DNA of 64,000 nucleotides, taken from NCBI GenBank assembly GCA_963825765.1, contig CAWGUU010000013.1:62001-126000 (forward strand). Direction: 5' to 3'. This stretch comes from CAWGUU01 sp963825765. Lineage in GTDB: Bacteria > Actinomycetota > Acidimicrobiia > Acidimicrobiales > AC-14. This document shows, in pieces, positions 51,089 to 59,481 of this stretch. The first letter of the stretch is position 1. Each line of letters begins with the position of its first letter. Below the pieces are notes generated by a model that was not told the DNA's origin, made no database searches, and saw only the letters and a list, made by a program, of their open reading frames with translations. A program made the position numbers and the translations under genes.

Positions 51089-51268
51089 TCATCCGGGGAG
51101 GGAGCTCAGCCAACCGGCAAGCGCTTCAGTGTCGTGGTTGATCGTCCCGAAGTGAAGGGCCCAGCTGATCACCGGGTACCCCGCCGGCAGCGGGTCGGGG
51201 GGCGAGTAGAACGCGTCTCCGCCAGGCGCGTTGTCGGGTTCGCCGGCGATCAGCGTGTGGTCGGGCAC
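51089..51268 (-). CDS. Small 59-residue protein upstream of the glycosyltransferase
   Basis: GTG 51268 follows AGGAAAGGGAG at ideal spacing and opens MPDHTLIAGEPDNAPGGDAF, continuing FYSPPDPLPAGYPVISWALH and ending LAGWLSSLPG. The frame is open further upstream to 51364, but that part contains a hairpin and no ribosome binding site. I do not recognise a family. It lies 26 bases before the glycosyltransferase on the same strand, so the two are probably co-expressed. Confidence 0.5.
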   Translation of the reverse strand: MPDHTLIAGEPDNAPGGDAFYSPPDPLPAGYPVISWALHFGTINHDTEALAGWLSSLPG

Positions 51269-51336
51269 GACGTCTCCCTTTCCTGGGTGGATCTCCACCA
51301 GGTCAGTTCCCTCGACCCTACGGACTGGGGCCACAC

Positions 51337-51355
51337 AACCGCGCCATGCGCGGTT
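51337..51355. terminator. Perfect 8-bp hairpin between island and sigJ
   Basis: AACCGCGC (51337-51344), loop CAT, GCGCGGTT (51348-51355). It lies downstream of the minus-strand sigJ gene and upstream of the small 59-residue gene, in the position of a terminator for the sigJ operon. Confidence 0.5.
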
Positions 51356-51398
51356 TCGTGTCACCGGTTCATTGGGGTCCGTCGAACGGCCGCCAGGG

Positions 51399-52268
51399 TC
51401 AGGTCCGGGTGAGTGCGGCGATCCCGTCGAGTCCGGTCAGCTTGTGCGGGTTGCGGACGGCGTAGATGCGGGCGATGCGACCGTTCTCGACGGCGAGGCT
51501 GACCGCGGTGTCGAGGTCACCGCCGATGTCGATCCGGAAGGCAGGCGACCCGTTCAGCCAGACGGCCCTCGTCTCGAAGTCCACTGAGCGGGCCGCGCCG
51601 ATCAGGAAGGCGGCCACCCGTTGCGCACCCTCGATCGGACGACGAACGGCGGCGACCAAACCGCCTCCGTCGGCAACGAGCACGACGTCGGGCGCGAGGA
51701 CATCGAGTAGGCCTTGCAGATCGCCGAGTCGGACGGCGGCGAGGAATCGGTCCACGGCGACCTGCTGCTCCGACGCGCTGACCGCCACTCGCGGGCGCCG
51801 AGAAGCGACGTGGTCGCGCGCCCGGTGGGCGATCTGCCGCACCGCGGCGGGTGACTTGCCGACCGCCTCCGCGATCTCGTCGTAGGGGGTCTCGAACACC
51901 TCGCGCAGCACGAACACGGCGCGCTCGGCCGGACCGAGGGTCTCGAGCACGGTGAGCATCGCGATCGACACGTTCTCGGCGAGCTCGACGTCGGCGGCGA
52001 CGTCGGGGCTCGTGAGCAGCGGCTCCGGCAGCCATTCGCCCACGTAGTCCTCACGCCGTCTCGCCTGCGACCGCAGCCGGTTCAGCGCCTGACGGGTGAC
52101 GATGCGAACGAGGTAGGCCCGCGGGTCGCGCACCACGGCGTGGTCGACGTCGGCCCACCGCAGCCACGTCTCCTGGACGACGTCCTCGGCGTCGGAGGCG
52201 GAGCCGAGCATCTCGTAGGCGACGGTGAACAGCAGGCTGCGGTGGAGCGCGAACGCGTCCTCGCTCAT
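51399..52268 (-). CDS. sigJ: ECF sigma factor SigJ (ECF41)
   Basis: A 289-residue ECF sigma factor with regions 2 (LLFTVAYEMLGSASDAEDVV, VRIVTRQALNRLRSQARRRE) and 4 (ETPYDEIAEAVGKSPAAVRQ) and a C-terminal SnoaL-like extension. The linker WLPEPL and the motif VADGGGLV are hallmarks of the ECF41 group, in which the extension controls activity in place of an anti-sigma factor. The ATG overlaps the stop of the upstream decarboxylase-like gene as ATGA, the classic ECF41 arrangement. Confidence 0.93.
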   Translation of the reverse strand: MSEDAFALHRSLLFTVAYEMLGSASDAEDVVQETWLRWADVDHAVVRDPRAYLVRIVTRQALNRLRSQARRREDYVGEWLPEPLLTSPDVAADVELAENVSIAMLTVLETLGPAERAVFVLREVFETPYDEIAEAVGKSPAAVRQIAHRARDHVASRRPRVAVSASEQQVAVDRFLAAVRLGDLQGLLDVLAPDVVLVADGGGLVAAVRRPIEGAQRVAAFLIGAARSVDFETRAVWLNGSPAFRIDIGGDLDTAVSLAVENGRIARIYAVRNPHKLTGLDGIAALTRT

Positions 52269-52855
52269 ACCGAGGCCGCGTACCCGGCCGCCGGCTCGGC
52301 CAGCGGCAGCTTGCACGCCGAGGAGAACCCTTGGGCTTCGATCCCCAACGCCGTGTTGCACCTCGTGTTCATGTTCGCAAACCCGACCGACGCGGTGAGC
52401 TCCACCATGGCCGGCGCACCGAGCTGCTCGAGCAGCTGGGCGAACAGCTCGTCGGTAACCCGTGGGGGCGTCTGGCTCATCGCCTCGGCGAACTCCATGA
52501 CGTCTCGCTCGAGCGACGTGAACACCGGCGACTCACGCCACCGGGGCACCTCGCTGGCCTTGGCCTCGTCGAGGCCCTCGTTGTGGGCGTGGAAATAGCC
52601 GAAGTCGAGGCACCACGAGCAGCCGACCAGCGCGGCGACCGCCATGTGGGCGAAGGACTTCAGGTTGGGGTCGAGCTGGTCCCATTTCTGGGCCTTGCGG
52701 CCGAAGCCGGTGCAACTGGTGAGCACCGCTCGGTTGTGCCACATGACCTCGGCCGGCTCGGGGACGTCACCGAGCAGCTTCCGGGTGAACCGCTTCACGA
52801 GGTACCCGTACATGCCGGTGATCTCTGCCTTGGGAATCCGGGGCGTACTGGCCAT
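52265..52855 (-). CDS. Carboxymuconolactone decarboxylase/AhpD-like protein
   Basis: A 196-residue protein of the CMD/AhpD family. The redox motif CSWCLDFGYFHA (CxxC followed by histidine) is complete, and TASVGFANMNTRCNTALG follows. In ECF41 loci such genes are the usual target of the sigma factor; a role in peroxide or organic-substrate handling is supposed but not established. The gene is first in the two-gene operon, behind an ECF41-type promoter, with ribosome binding site GGAGGAG. Confidence 0.9.
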   Translation of the reverse strand: MASTPRIPKAEITGMYGYLVKRFTRKLLGDVPEPAEVMWHNRAVLTSCTGFGRKAQKWDQLDPNLKSFAHMAVAALVGCSWCLDFGYFHAHNEGLDEAKASEVPRWRESPVFTSLERDVMEFAEAMSQTPPRVTDELFAQLLEQLGAPAMVELTASVGFANMNTRCNTALGIEAQGFSSACKLPLAEPAAGYAASV

Positions 52856-52866
52856 CTTGCTCCTCC

Positions 52867-52883
52867 TGTCGATGTGATCGACA
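52867..52883 (-). promoter_or_regulatory. Inverted repeat in the leader of the decarboxylase-like gene
   Basis: TGTCGAT-GTG-ATCGACA is a perfect 7-bp inverted repeat between the -10 element and the ribosome binding site. It could be an operator or an RNA hairpin next to the ribosome binding site; which one cannot be told. Confidence 0.5.
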
Positions 52884-52887
52884 TCAA

Positions 52888-52914
52888 GACACCGCCCGCA
52901 ATCCGTATGTGACA
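52888..52914 (-). promoter_or_regulatory. ECF41-type promoter
   Basis: On the minus strand TGTCACA (52914-52908), 16 bases and TGTC (52891-52888). The published ECF41 consensus is TGTCACA-N16-CGTC, so spacing and all but one base agree. It lies about 33 bases before the start of the decarboxylase-like gene and predicts autoregulation of sigJ. Confidence 0.8.
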
Positions 52915-52927
52915 GATCGTGATCGGT

Positions 52928-54700
52928 TCAGAGCCAGACCGAGAGCTCCCGCTGACGGGCGTCGGTGAGCTTGGACTGCCATCCCGCATCTGGCTGGAGG
53001 GAGTCGAACGGCGACCGGCGTTGGGCCCTGGAGTCCTTGAGGTACTTGCGCCACCGGTAGTGCTGATAGACGCCCATGATGTGGACGGCGTAGCGCTCGG
53101 CCATCTGCGCGTCGCCCGCCCTGATGAGCAGGTTCTCATCGTTGTGGGTGCTGGCCCGGCGGGAGAAGTTGTGCGACCCGGTGATGACGACCGGCTTGGT
53201 GAACGGGTCGATGACGATCGCCTTGCTGTGGACGATGGCGTGCCCGATCACGCCGCCCGACCCGATGACGAAGTCCTGACGGGTCACCTCGGTCGCCCAC
53301 GAGCTCAGGTCGTCCTCGACGCCCTCGGGCTGGACGATCTCCAGCCGGAACGGGGTAGGGGGCGCCGCTGGGGCCAGGACCGCCACCTCGACCTCGTTTC
53401 CACGCTCCGGCGTGCGGGGTGCACCGCTCTTGATCGTGTTGATCACGCCGTGCACGTGCACATCGGGGTCACCGAGCCGGGCGGTGAGCGCGGTCACCAC
53501 GCGGCTGGCGGTCCCCGGCTCGAACATGAGGAAGAAGATGGCGTGCTCGGCGGCGTCGATGAGGCCGACGACCTCGTCGACCTCGGCGCCGCCGCTCGTG
53601 CGCGTGAACCACACCCGAGAGCTGATGCCGGCGTGGGCGCTCTGGTGGGCCTGATCGTTGCCGGCGGTGAGCGCGGCTCCGAAGGTCGGAGAGTCGACCT
53701 CCCGGTCCGGCACCGGCTGGTTGTCGGCGGCGAGACGCTGCCACTGTTCGAGGTAGATCGCGGCCAGGGCCGGGTCCTCCAGCAGCACGGCGTTGTTCGC
53801 CTGGGTGCAGAGACCCGTCGTCGCCCAGTTGGTACTGCCCGTCCAGACCGCCGTCGGCCGGCCCTCACGGCTGACCACCAGGAACTTGTTGTGGCCGAGC
53901 CCTTGGGACGAGAAGAACATCCGGCGCCGGAGGTCGACGACAGGCCCGAGCGCCGCCGCCGCCTCGGCGTTGCCGTCCACGTAGGGCGTCGGCGTGCGCG
54001 GGTTCCGGGAGTTGTCGCTGGACCCGTTGGCCAGCACGACGTGGGCTCGCTCGCCGAATCGGCCCAAGGACTCGATCAGGCTTCGATCGCTCACCTCGTA
54101 GAGGGCGGCGTGCACCTCGCTGCCGGCTGCCAGCTCCACGTCGAGCAGGTGGAGCAGGGCGGCGCCGAGGTCTCCCATCAGGAACCGGCGCAGGTCCGAC
54201 GAATCGACCCGGAGGGACTCGGCCAGCTGTCTGAGGGCGGCACGCTTCTCGGGGAGGGGCGACGACGCCCAGCCGGGCGGCAGTTGGCGGAGCATGAACT
54301 GGGACAGGATGACGCCGCGGTTGAAGTAGGCGGCGCCGTCGCTGACCGCGGCGGTGACCGGCACCGGGCCGACGCTGGCGGAGTTTTCCTCGTCGACCAA
54401 CTGGCCGCCGTCGCGCCGGAGCACCGGCGCTATCCGGTAGGAGACCTCGTCGCCCTCCCCCACTCCGTGGTCGGTCCAGGTGTAGCGCTGGAACGGCCAC
54501 TCGCTGGAGGGACGGGTCTCGCCCGGTCTGGGCGAATCGGCGCTGAACCCGACGCGGTTCTCGAGGAGCCCGTCGGAGACGACGGCCCCGTCCCGGAGCA
54601 CCCGGCGGTGGATGGCCACACCCACGCAATCGGGCGTCACCGGCATCCGCCAGGCGAGGAACGCGTCGTCGCCGTTCACGTGCACCGATGCGTCGATCAT
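52928..54700 (-). CDS. Phospholipase D-like (HKD) protein
   Basis: A 590-residue protein with two HKD half sites: HNKFLVVSREG followed by WTGSTNWATTG, and HSKAIVIDPFTKP followed by ITGSHNFSRRAS. The first 130 residues have a fibronectin-like beta pattern. No signal peptide is visible. Both HKD motifs have histidine and lysine; the aspartate of the first is not in the usual place (VVSREG), so activity at that half needs checking. The substrate could be a lipid or nucleic acid. Confidence 0.82.
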   Translation of the reverse strand: MIDASVHVNGDDAFLAWRMPVTPDCVGVAIHRRVLRDGAVVSDGLLENRVGFSADSPRPGETRPSSEWPFQRYTWTDHGVGEGDEVSYRIAPVLRRDGGQLVDEENSASVGPVPVTAAVSDGAAYFNRGVILSQFMLRQLPPGWASSPLPEKRAALRQLAESLRVDSSDLRRFLMGDLGAALLHLLDVELAAGSEVHAALYEVSDRSLIESLGRFGERAHVVLANGSSDNSRNPRTPTPYVDGNAEAAAALGPVVDLRRRMFFSSQGLGHNKFLVVSREGRPTAVWTGSTNWATTGLCTQANNAVLLEDPALAAIYLEQWQRLAADNQPVPDREVDSPTFGAALTAGNDQAHQSAHAGISSRVWFTRTSGGAEVDEVVGLIDAAEHAIFFLMFEPGTASRVVTALTARLGDPDVHVHGVINTIKSGAPRTPERGNEVEVAVLAPAAPPTPFRLEIVQPEGVEDDLSSWATEVTRQDFVIGSGGVIGHAIVHSKAIVIDPFTKPVVITGSHNFSRRASTHNDENLLIRAGDAQMAERYAVHIMGVYQHYRWRKYLKDSRAQRRSPFDSLQPDAGWQSKLTDARQRELSVWL

Positions 54701-54820
54701 GGTTCTCCCGGCGCTCTGCGAGGTTCCCAGCCAGACGGAACGTAGCGCGCCCGCAATCCAGTTGGCGGCTTCTGCCGTATCCCAGTCGGCAACCGCTCAG
54801 GCAAGACAGAGGAGAGCTGG

Positions 54821-55756
54821 ATGACCCTTCGACGGGCTGCTTCGATCGTGTGCGTCCTGGCGCTCGGCGCCCTCGTCCATGCCGGGCCCGCGTCAGCTGC
54901 GCCGCCCAAGGACAAAGCCGCGCCCAAGGCGCCGACCAACCTCCGCATCACCGCGTCGACGTCCACCAGCGTCTCGCTGGCCTGGGACGCGTCGAGCGCC
55001 AGCTCTTCGAACTGGTGGTACTGCGTGCAAAACGGCGGCGCAGGATGCATCCGGGTCGATCCCCCGCAGACCACGCTGACGCGGACACAGCTCCTCCCCG
55101 ACCGCACCTTCTCGTTCTCCGTCTATGCCATCAACTCGGTGGGCAACCGTTCCGCCAGCAGCAACACCGTCACCTACACGACGCCGCCCGATACGACGCC
55201 GCCCAGCCCGCCACCGACGCTGTCGGCCACCGGCGTCCACCCCGTCCGCATCTCGGTGGCCTGGACGGCGTCGACCGACAACCTCAGCCAGGTCTGGACC
55301 ACGCTGTTCATGAACGACGCCCCGGTGGCTGCCGACCAGATCGGGTTCCGGTCGGCGACGCTCTTCTACCTCACCCCCTCGACCACGTACGTGTTCAGGG
55401 TGACGGCCCGGGACGCGTCCGGCAACACGGTCACCAGCAACATCCTGTCGGTGACGACCCCGCCGGTCACCGATACCGTCGCGCCGACGGCACCGACCAA
55501 CCTCAGGCCTTCCCCGGAGACCTCCTCGCCCGAGATCTGGCTGGACTGGACCCCGTCGACCGACAACGTTGACCCGCAGTCCCAGCTCCTGTACGAGATC
55601 TACCAGAACGGAGTCCTCACTGCCGACGGGGGCATCGGCGCTCCCGAGGGGATCACCTTCTGCCGGTTCACCGGACCGACCGAGATCGTCCTCCGCACCG
55701 TCGACACGTCCGGGAACCGGTCCGAGCCCAGCAACGCCATCATGTTCGACTGCTGA
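54821..55756 (+). CDS. Secreted protein with three fibronectin type III domains
   Basis: A 311-residue exported protein. A signal peptide (AASIVCVLALGALVHAGPAS) is followed by three FN3-type repeats, each starting with APTNL or a similar phrase: APTNLRITASTSTSVSLAWD, SPPPTLSATGVHPVRISVAW and APTNLRPSPETSSPEIWLDW. A cysteine pair is in the first domain (CVQNGGAGC) and another at the end. No catalytic domain is attached. It probably acts in adhesion or as a module carrier outside the cell. Confidence 0.8.
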   Translation: MTLRRAASIVCVLALGALVHAGPASAAPPKDKAAPKAPTNLRITASTSTSVSLAWDASSASSSNWWYCVQNGGAGCIRVDPPQTTLTRTQLLPDRTFSFSVYAINSVGNRSASSNTVTYTTPPDTTPPSPPPTLSATGVHPVRISVAWTASTDNLSQVWTTLFMNDAPVAADQIGFRSATLFYLTPSTTYVFRVTARDASGNTVTSNILSVTTPPVTDTVAPTAPTNLRPSPETSSPEIWLDWTPSTDNVDPQSQLLYEIYQNGVLTADGGIGAPEGITFCRFTGPTEIVLRTVDTSGNRSEPSNAIMFDC

Positions 55757-55786
55757 CGCCTGGTGGGCGTTCTTGGTCGCTGACCC

Positions 55787-57256
55787 TCAGCGAGGCTGCG
55801 ACCCGTCCTCCCCGGCCCAGGCGACGACGAGGCCACCGATCTGGTTGCCGGCGCCCAGCGACACCGAGTCGTAGCGCCAGTGGATGCCCCCGAGCAGCCG
55901 CGACTCGGCCTGGTCCTTGGCCCGCTGCTCGAACTTGGCCGCGTCGGCGGGGAAGAGATAGGTCATGACCGCCTGGGCCGCGCCGGCATACCCGGCGCTG
56001 CCCGAGGGGTAGGCGGGGAACAGCGGCGTCCCGAGCAACGGCGTCCAGTCCGGGTCGAGCCCCAGGTCACGGATGGCGTTGATCGGACGGGGGCTCCAGT
56101 ACGTGTACTTGGCGTCCCACGCCGAGATGCCGGCGTCGGCCAGGGCGATGGTGACGAGGGTGACGGCCCGCACCGCGTAGGGCAGGCTCAGCCCGCCCGC
56201 CTCGACGTCGGCGGTGGCCGCCGTCAGCACGTCGGCCGCGTTCACGTCGAGGGTGATGCCTCCGGGGAGCTTCGTCCCCTGGCCGCCCTCGTAGAACCGG
56301 GCCAGCTCGGCCTGGTCGGGGGTGAGGTTGGTGCGGATGTCGATCAGTTCCCGGGCCGCAGCGACGAACTCGGGGGAGCCGTAGGCGGGTGGCGGTGGCG
56401 GCCGGAACATGCTGTTGGAGCTCATCACCCACGCCTTCCAGGTGCCGGCCGCGGGGTCGACGGGGGGAGACACGCTGCCGGGCGGGGGTTCCCAGAACTC
56501 CGGGCCGCCGCCGATCCCGGGGGGACGCTGACCGTCCCAGGGCGTCCCCGCGCCGTCGGTGCGAGCGTGTTCGATCCACCGGTCGGCCACTTCCCGACCG
56601 AGCTCCAGGCCGGCGGCGACGTCGCTCGGCGTGTTGACTCCGGCCTGCACCCGGGACTGCGCCGCCTGCTCCGCCTTCTCGTCGAGCCGCAGCGCCGACT
56701 CGTTCGGGTAGAGGTGGGCCAGGATCCTCGACGCGGCCCCGGCGATGGCGGCGTGCTCCGACGGGTAGGCCGGGTCGGCTCCGGCAGGGATCACCGGGTC
56801 GGCGCCGGTCGGAGGCTTCACGTCGTACTGGTACTTCCAGTGGTAGGCGGACACCATGGCGTCGTACATCGCCCCGTGGACGAGGGCGTAGTTGCGGGTC
56901 GACAGGGGCGGATTCTTCACCTGGTTGGAGACGAGGGTGAAGGCGGTCGTCATCCACGGCTCGGTCGGCAGCGGACCGCTCCACGTGTGGATGGTCTCGA
57001 CGATCGCCGGCGTGCGCTCGCCGGCGAGCCTCCTGACCTCGGCCAGGTCGGCCTTGGCCCGGTCCGAACCCGCCACCGGCGGTGGGGGGACGGCGACGGC
57101 CGAAGGCGACGAGAGGACCCAGGTCTTCCAGCTCCCGACCCTGGGTTCGGCTCCCGAGGACCCGGCGTCGTCGCCGCCGCCGCACGCGACCATGGTGCCG
57201 GCGAGCAGGAGCAGAGAGACGAGTCCCGCCATCCGCATCCGGCGGGATATGAGCAC
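55787..57256 (-). CDS. Haloperoxidase/PAP2-like lipoprotein with internal duplication
   Basis: A 489-residue lipoprotein: signal peptide with lipobox at GTMVAC, then two related halves. Each half begins with a similar phrase (GSWKTWVLSSPSAVAVPPPP and GTWKAWVMSSNSMFRPPPPP). Each contains a YPS motif of vanadium haloperoxidase/PAP2 proteins: YPSEHAAIAGAASRILAHLY and YPSGSAGYAGAAQAVMTYLF. Only the second half has GGIHWRYDS with the late histidine; the catalytic YPSGHA histidine is present in the first half as SEH but is replaced in the second. Activity is therefore uncertain. Confidence 0.8.
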   Translation of the reverse strand: MLISRRMRMAGLVSLLLLAGTMVACGGGDDAGSSGAEPRVGSWKTWVLSSPSAVAVPPPPVAGSDRAKADLAEVRRLAGERTPAIVETIHTWSGPLPTEPWMTTAFTLVSNQVKNPPLSTRNYALVHGAMYDAMVSAYHWKYQYDVKPPTGADPVIPAGADPAYPSEHAAIAGAASRILAHLYPNESALRLDEKAEQAAQSRVQAGVNTPSDVAAGLELGREVADRWIEHARTDGAGTPWDGQRPPGIGGGPEFWEPPPGSVSPPVDPAAGTWKAWVMSSNSMFRPPPPPAYGSPEFVAAARELIDIRTNLTPDQAELARFYEGGQGTKLPGGITLDVNAADVLTAATADVEAGGLSLPYAVRAVTLVTIALADAGISAWDAKYTYWSPRPINAIRDLGLDPDWTPLLGTPLFPAYPSGSAGYAGAAQAVMTYLFPADAAKFEQRAKDQAESRLLGGIHWRYDSVSLGAGNQIGGLVVAWAGEDGSQPR

Positions 57257-57292
57257 GGGCAGAGCGTATGAGAGCTCGGATCGGCGTGCCGG

Positions 57293-57922
57293 TTAACCGC
57301 CTTCGCGCAGAGGAGCACCTCGGCGGACCTCTGCATCAGCGGGGCGCTGCCTCGTGTACTCCATCCGCGTGGCGATGTCGTCCGCCAGCTCGGACGAGAA
57401 CGCTCGCTCGACGAGCCAGAGCGCCAGATCGATCCCGCTGGTCACTCCCCCGCACGTCACGAGGTCGCCATCGTCGACCACGCGTTCCGAGACGACGACG
57501 GCTCCGGCGGCCCGAAGCTCGACTAGAGCGCCGTGATGCGTAGAGGCACGCCGACCGTCGACCAGTCCGGCGTGAGCCAGAAGCATCGTTCCGGTGCACA
57601 CGCCGGCGATACAGCCCGTCGTGGCGCGGGCGCCCGCGAGAAGCGGGAGCCAGTCAGCGCGCTGTACCTCGCCCCATGCCCCGACCTCGGATCGCGCGAT
57701 CCAGCCACCACCAGGCACGAGGAGGACGTCTGCACCGGCGGTGTAGGCCCCGTCCGGCAACAGCCGTAGTCCGTACGCCCCCCGCACGACGTCCTGTGCT
57801 TCACGTGTGACCAGTTGCACCGTGAGGTCGTCCGCGCTCTCTGCCGCGTTGCGGAACACCTCCAACGGGCCGAGGGCATCCATCTCGTCGAAGCCGTCGT
57901 AGACGACGATGTCGAACCGCAC
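57293..57922 (-). CDS. DJ-1/PfpI family protein
   Basis: A 209-residue protein of the DJ-1/PfpI superfamily: RFDIVVYDGFDEMDALGPLE, VLLVPGGGW, and the nucleophile elbow TGCIAGVCTGTMLLAHAGL with the conserved cysteine, followed by STHHGALVEL (histidine). This form resembles isonitrile hydratase-like and AraC-N-terminal-type members without the DNA-binding part. GTG 57922 is preferred. It is divergent from the zinc-binding hypothetical gene. Confidence 0.85.
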   Translation of the reverse strand: MRFDIVVYDGFDEMDALGPLEVFRNAAESADDLTVQLVTREAQDVVRGAYGLRLLPDGAYTAGADVLLVPGGGWIARSEVGAWGEVQRADWLPLLAGARATTGCIAGVCTGTMLLAHAGLVDGRRASTHHGALVELRAAGAVVVSERVVDDGDLVTCGGVTSGIDLALWLVERAFSSELADDIATRMEYTRQRPADAEVRRGAPLREGG

Positions 57923-57931
57923 TGCACCATA

Positions 57932-58357
57932 TTGGCGGGCGCCAGGTGTGCCGGTACGGTCAGACATATCGCGGACAGGAGGAAGCTTGCGCGGCAGAGT
58001 GCCAGGCGGCGTGCGGAGTTTCGTTGCCGGCTCTGCGACGCCGTCGCCGTAACCGTGGAGCTGCGCGGAAAGCAGGTCGTCGTGACGGGCTTCCTCGGCA
58101 ATACCTGGCTCCTCGCCTCGAACGCTCGACGCCCGGTGACGTCGAAGGGCCTCGACCGGGCCGTAGAGGCTGCCGACGCGAGCGCGCTCTACGACGTCGA
58201 TCCGGAATTCGTCCCCGCTTGGTGCCCGCCTTGTGCCGGGTCGTACTGCCAGGCCCACTGGCGACTGGAGGTTGCCGGGGCCGACGATCATCCTGGCTGG
58301 TACGAGGCCACCTACGGCACCTGTCCCGAGGGGCACCGCCGGAAGCTCGACGACTGA
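57932..58357 (+). CDS. Hypothetical cysteine-rich (zinc-binding) protein, start unclear
   Basis: The clearly coding part starts near 57990 with EFRCRLCDAVAVTVELRGKQ and ends CPEGHRRKLDD; in between are WCPPCAGSYCQAHW and a late cysteine, together a likely treble-clef or zinc ribbon. No good start lies in frame: an AGGAGG at 57975 has no start codon in this frame behind it, so TTG 57932 is only a placeholder and a small indel near 57985 is possible. Function unknown. Confidence 0.5.
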   Translation: MAGARCAGTVRHIADRRKLARQSARRRAEFRCRLCDAVAVTVELRGKQVVVTGFLGNTWLLASNARRPVTSKGLDRAVEAADASALYDVDPEFVPAWCPPCAGSYCQAHWRLEVAGADDHPGWYEATYGTCPEGHRRKLDD

Positions 58358-58454
58358 CGGCCCGCGCCAGCGGGCCCGGGCCGGGCGGGGCTGTCATCGC
58401 AGTAGCCGTATCCTCCGAACCTGGTTGTACGCCTCGACCCAGAAGGGACACCCC

Positions 58455-59411
58455 TTGTCTGAGCGAGTGAAGAAGGTCGATCTGGTGCTCGAGGGCGGCG
58501 GCGTCAAGAACATCGCCCTGCTCGGCGCCGTGACCGTCCTGGCCGAGGCCGGCTACACCTTCCCGCGGGTGGCCGGCACCAGCGGCGGCGCCATCATCGC
58601 CGCCGGGGTCGCCGCCTACCAGAAGGCCGGACGCGATCTGAGCGGGCTGCTCGACGTGTCGCTGCGCGTCGACAACTCACGGTTCCTGGCCTGGCGGCGG
58701 CCCGGCCGCGTCTCGGGGCCGGTTTCGGGCGCGGTCGACCTGCTGCGCCGGGGCGGCCTGCACTCGGGGGACTACCTCTACGAGTTTCTCAATCCAGCCC
58801 TGGAGGACGTCGGCGTGAGGACCTTCGCCGACCTGCGCATCGACGACGACCCCGGGTCCTCGCTGGCCGAGCATCAGCAGTACGCGCTCGTCATCCACGT
58901 GGCCGACGTCACCCACAAGGTGCTGGTCCGCCTCCCCTGGGACTACTCGCGCTACGGGCGCCGTGCCGACGACCAGCCGATCGCCGACGCGGTGCGGGCG
59001 TCGATGTCGATTCCCTTCTTCTTTCGTCCCGTCAACGTGGAGACCGACCACGGCGCCGCCACGTGGGTCGACGGCGGCCTCCTGGCGAACTACCCCATCA
59101 CCGTGTTCGACCGCACCGACGGCAAGCCGGCGCGCTGGCCGACGTGGGGCGTGAAGGTCCGCACCTCACCGCCCCACGGTCGGGACCGGCCGGTGCGCAC
59201 GGCGGTCGGTCTGGGGATCCGTTGCCTGGCGACGATCACCGGCGATTGGTACAGCTCGTCGCTGGGCGCCGACACCGCCGGCCGCCGGACCATTCAGGTC
59301 GACACGTCGGGCGTGCCCGCCACGCAATTCGACGTCGACAACCGCGCCCGGCTCTGCCTGTTCGAGAACGGGCGCGACGCCGCCACCTCCTTCCTGAAGC
59401 GCCTTGCCTGA
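58455..59411 (+). CDS. Patatin-like phospholipase
   Basis: A 318-residue patatin-family hydrolase with a Ser-Asp dyad. The oxyanion hole is VLEGGGVKNIALLGAV, the nucleophile is in GTSGGAII and the aspartate in VDGGLLANYP; all three are canonical. TTG 58455 follows AGAAGGGA and gives the usual start just before the first strand. Such enzymes release fatty acids from lipids; substrate and localisation are unknown (no signal peptide). Confidence 0.9.
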   Translation: MSERVKKVDLVLEGGGVKNIALLGAVTVLAEAGYTFPRVAGTSGGAIIAAGVAAYQKAGRDLSGLLDVSLRVDNSRFLAWRRPGRVSGPVSGAVDLLRRGGLHSGDYLYEFLNPALEDVGVRTFADLRIDDDPGSSLAEHQQYALVIHVADVTHKVLVRLPWDYSRYGRRADDQPIADAVRASMSIPFFFRPVNVETDHGAATWVDGGLLANYPITVFDRTDGKPARWPTWGVKVRTSPPHGRDRPVRTAVGLGIRCLATITGDWYSSSLGADTAGRRTIQVDTSGVPATQFDVDNRARLCLFENGRDAATSFLKRLA

Positions 59412-59440
59412 TCTGACCGGGTTTGTCAGTCCTACGGGAG

Positions 59441-59475
59441 GCGTGGCCCGGCACGTGTTCGATGCCGGGCCACGC
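59441..59475. terminator. Bidirectional terminator, perfect 13-bp stem
   Basis: GCGTGGCCCGGCA (59441-59453), nine-base loop, TGCCGGGCCACGC (59463-59475). It lies 30 bases after the patatin stop and six bases before the convergent secreted-protein stop, the ideal place for a shared terminator. Confidence 0.85.
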
Positions 59476-59481
59476 TCTCGC

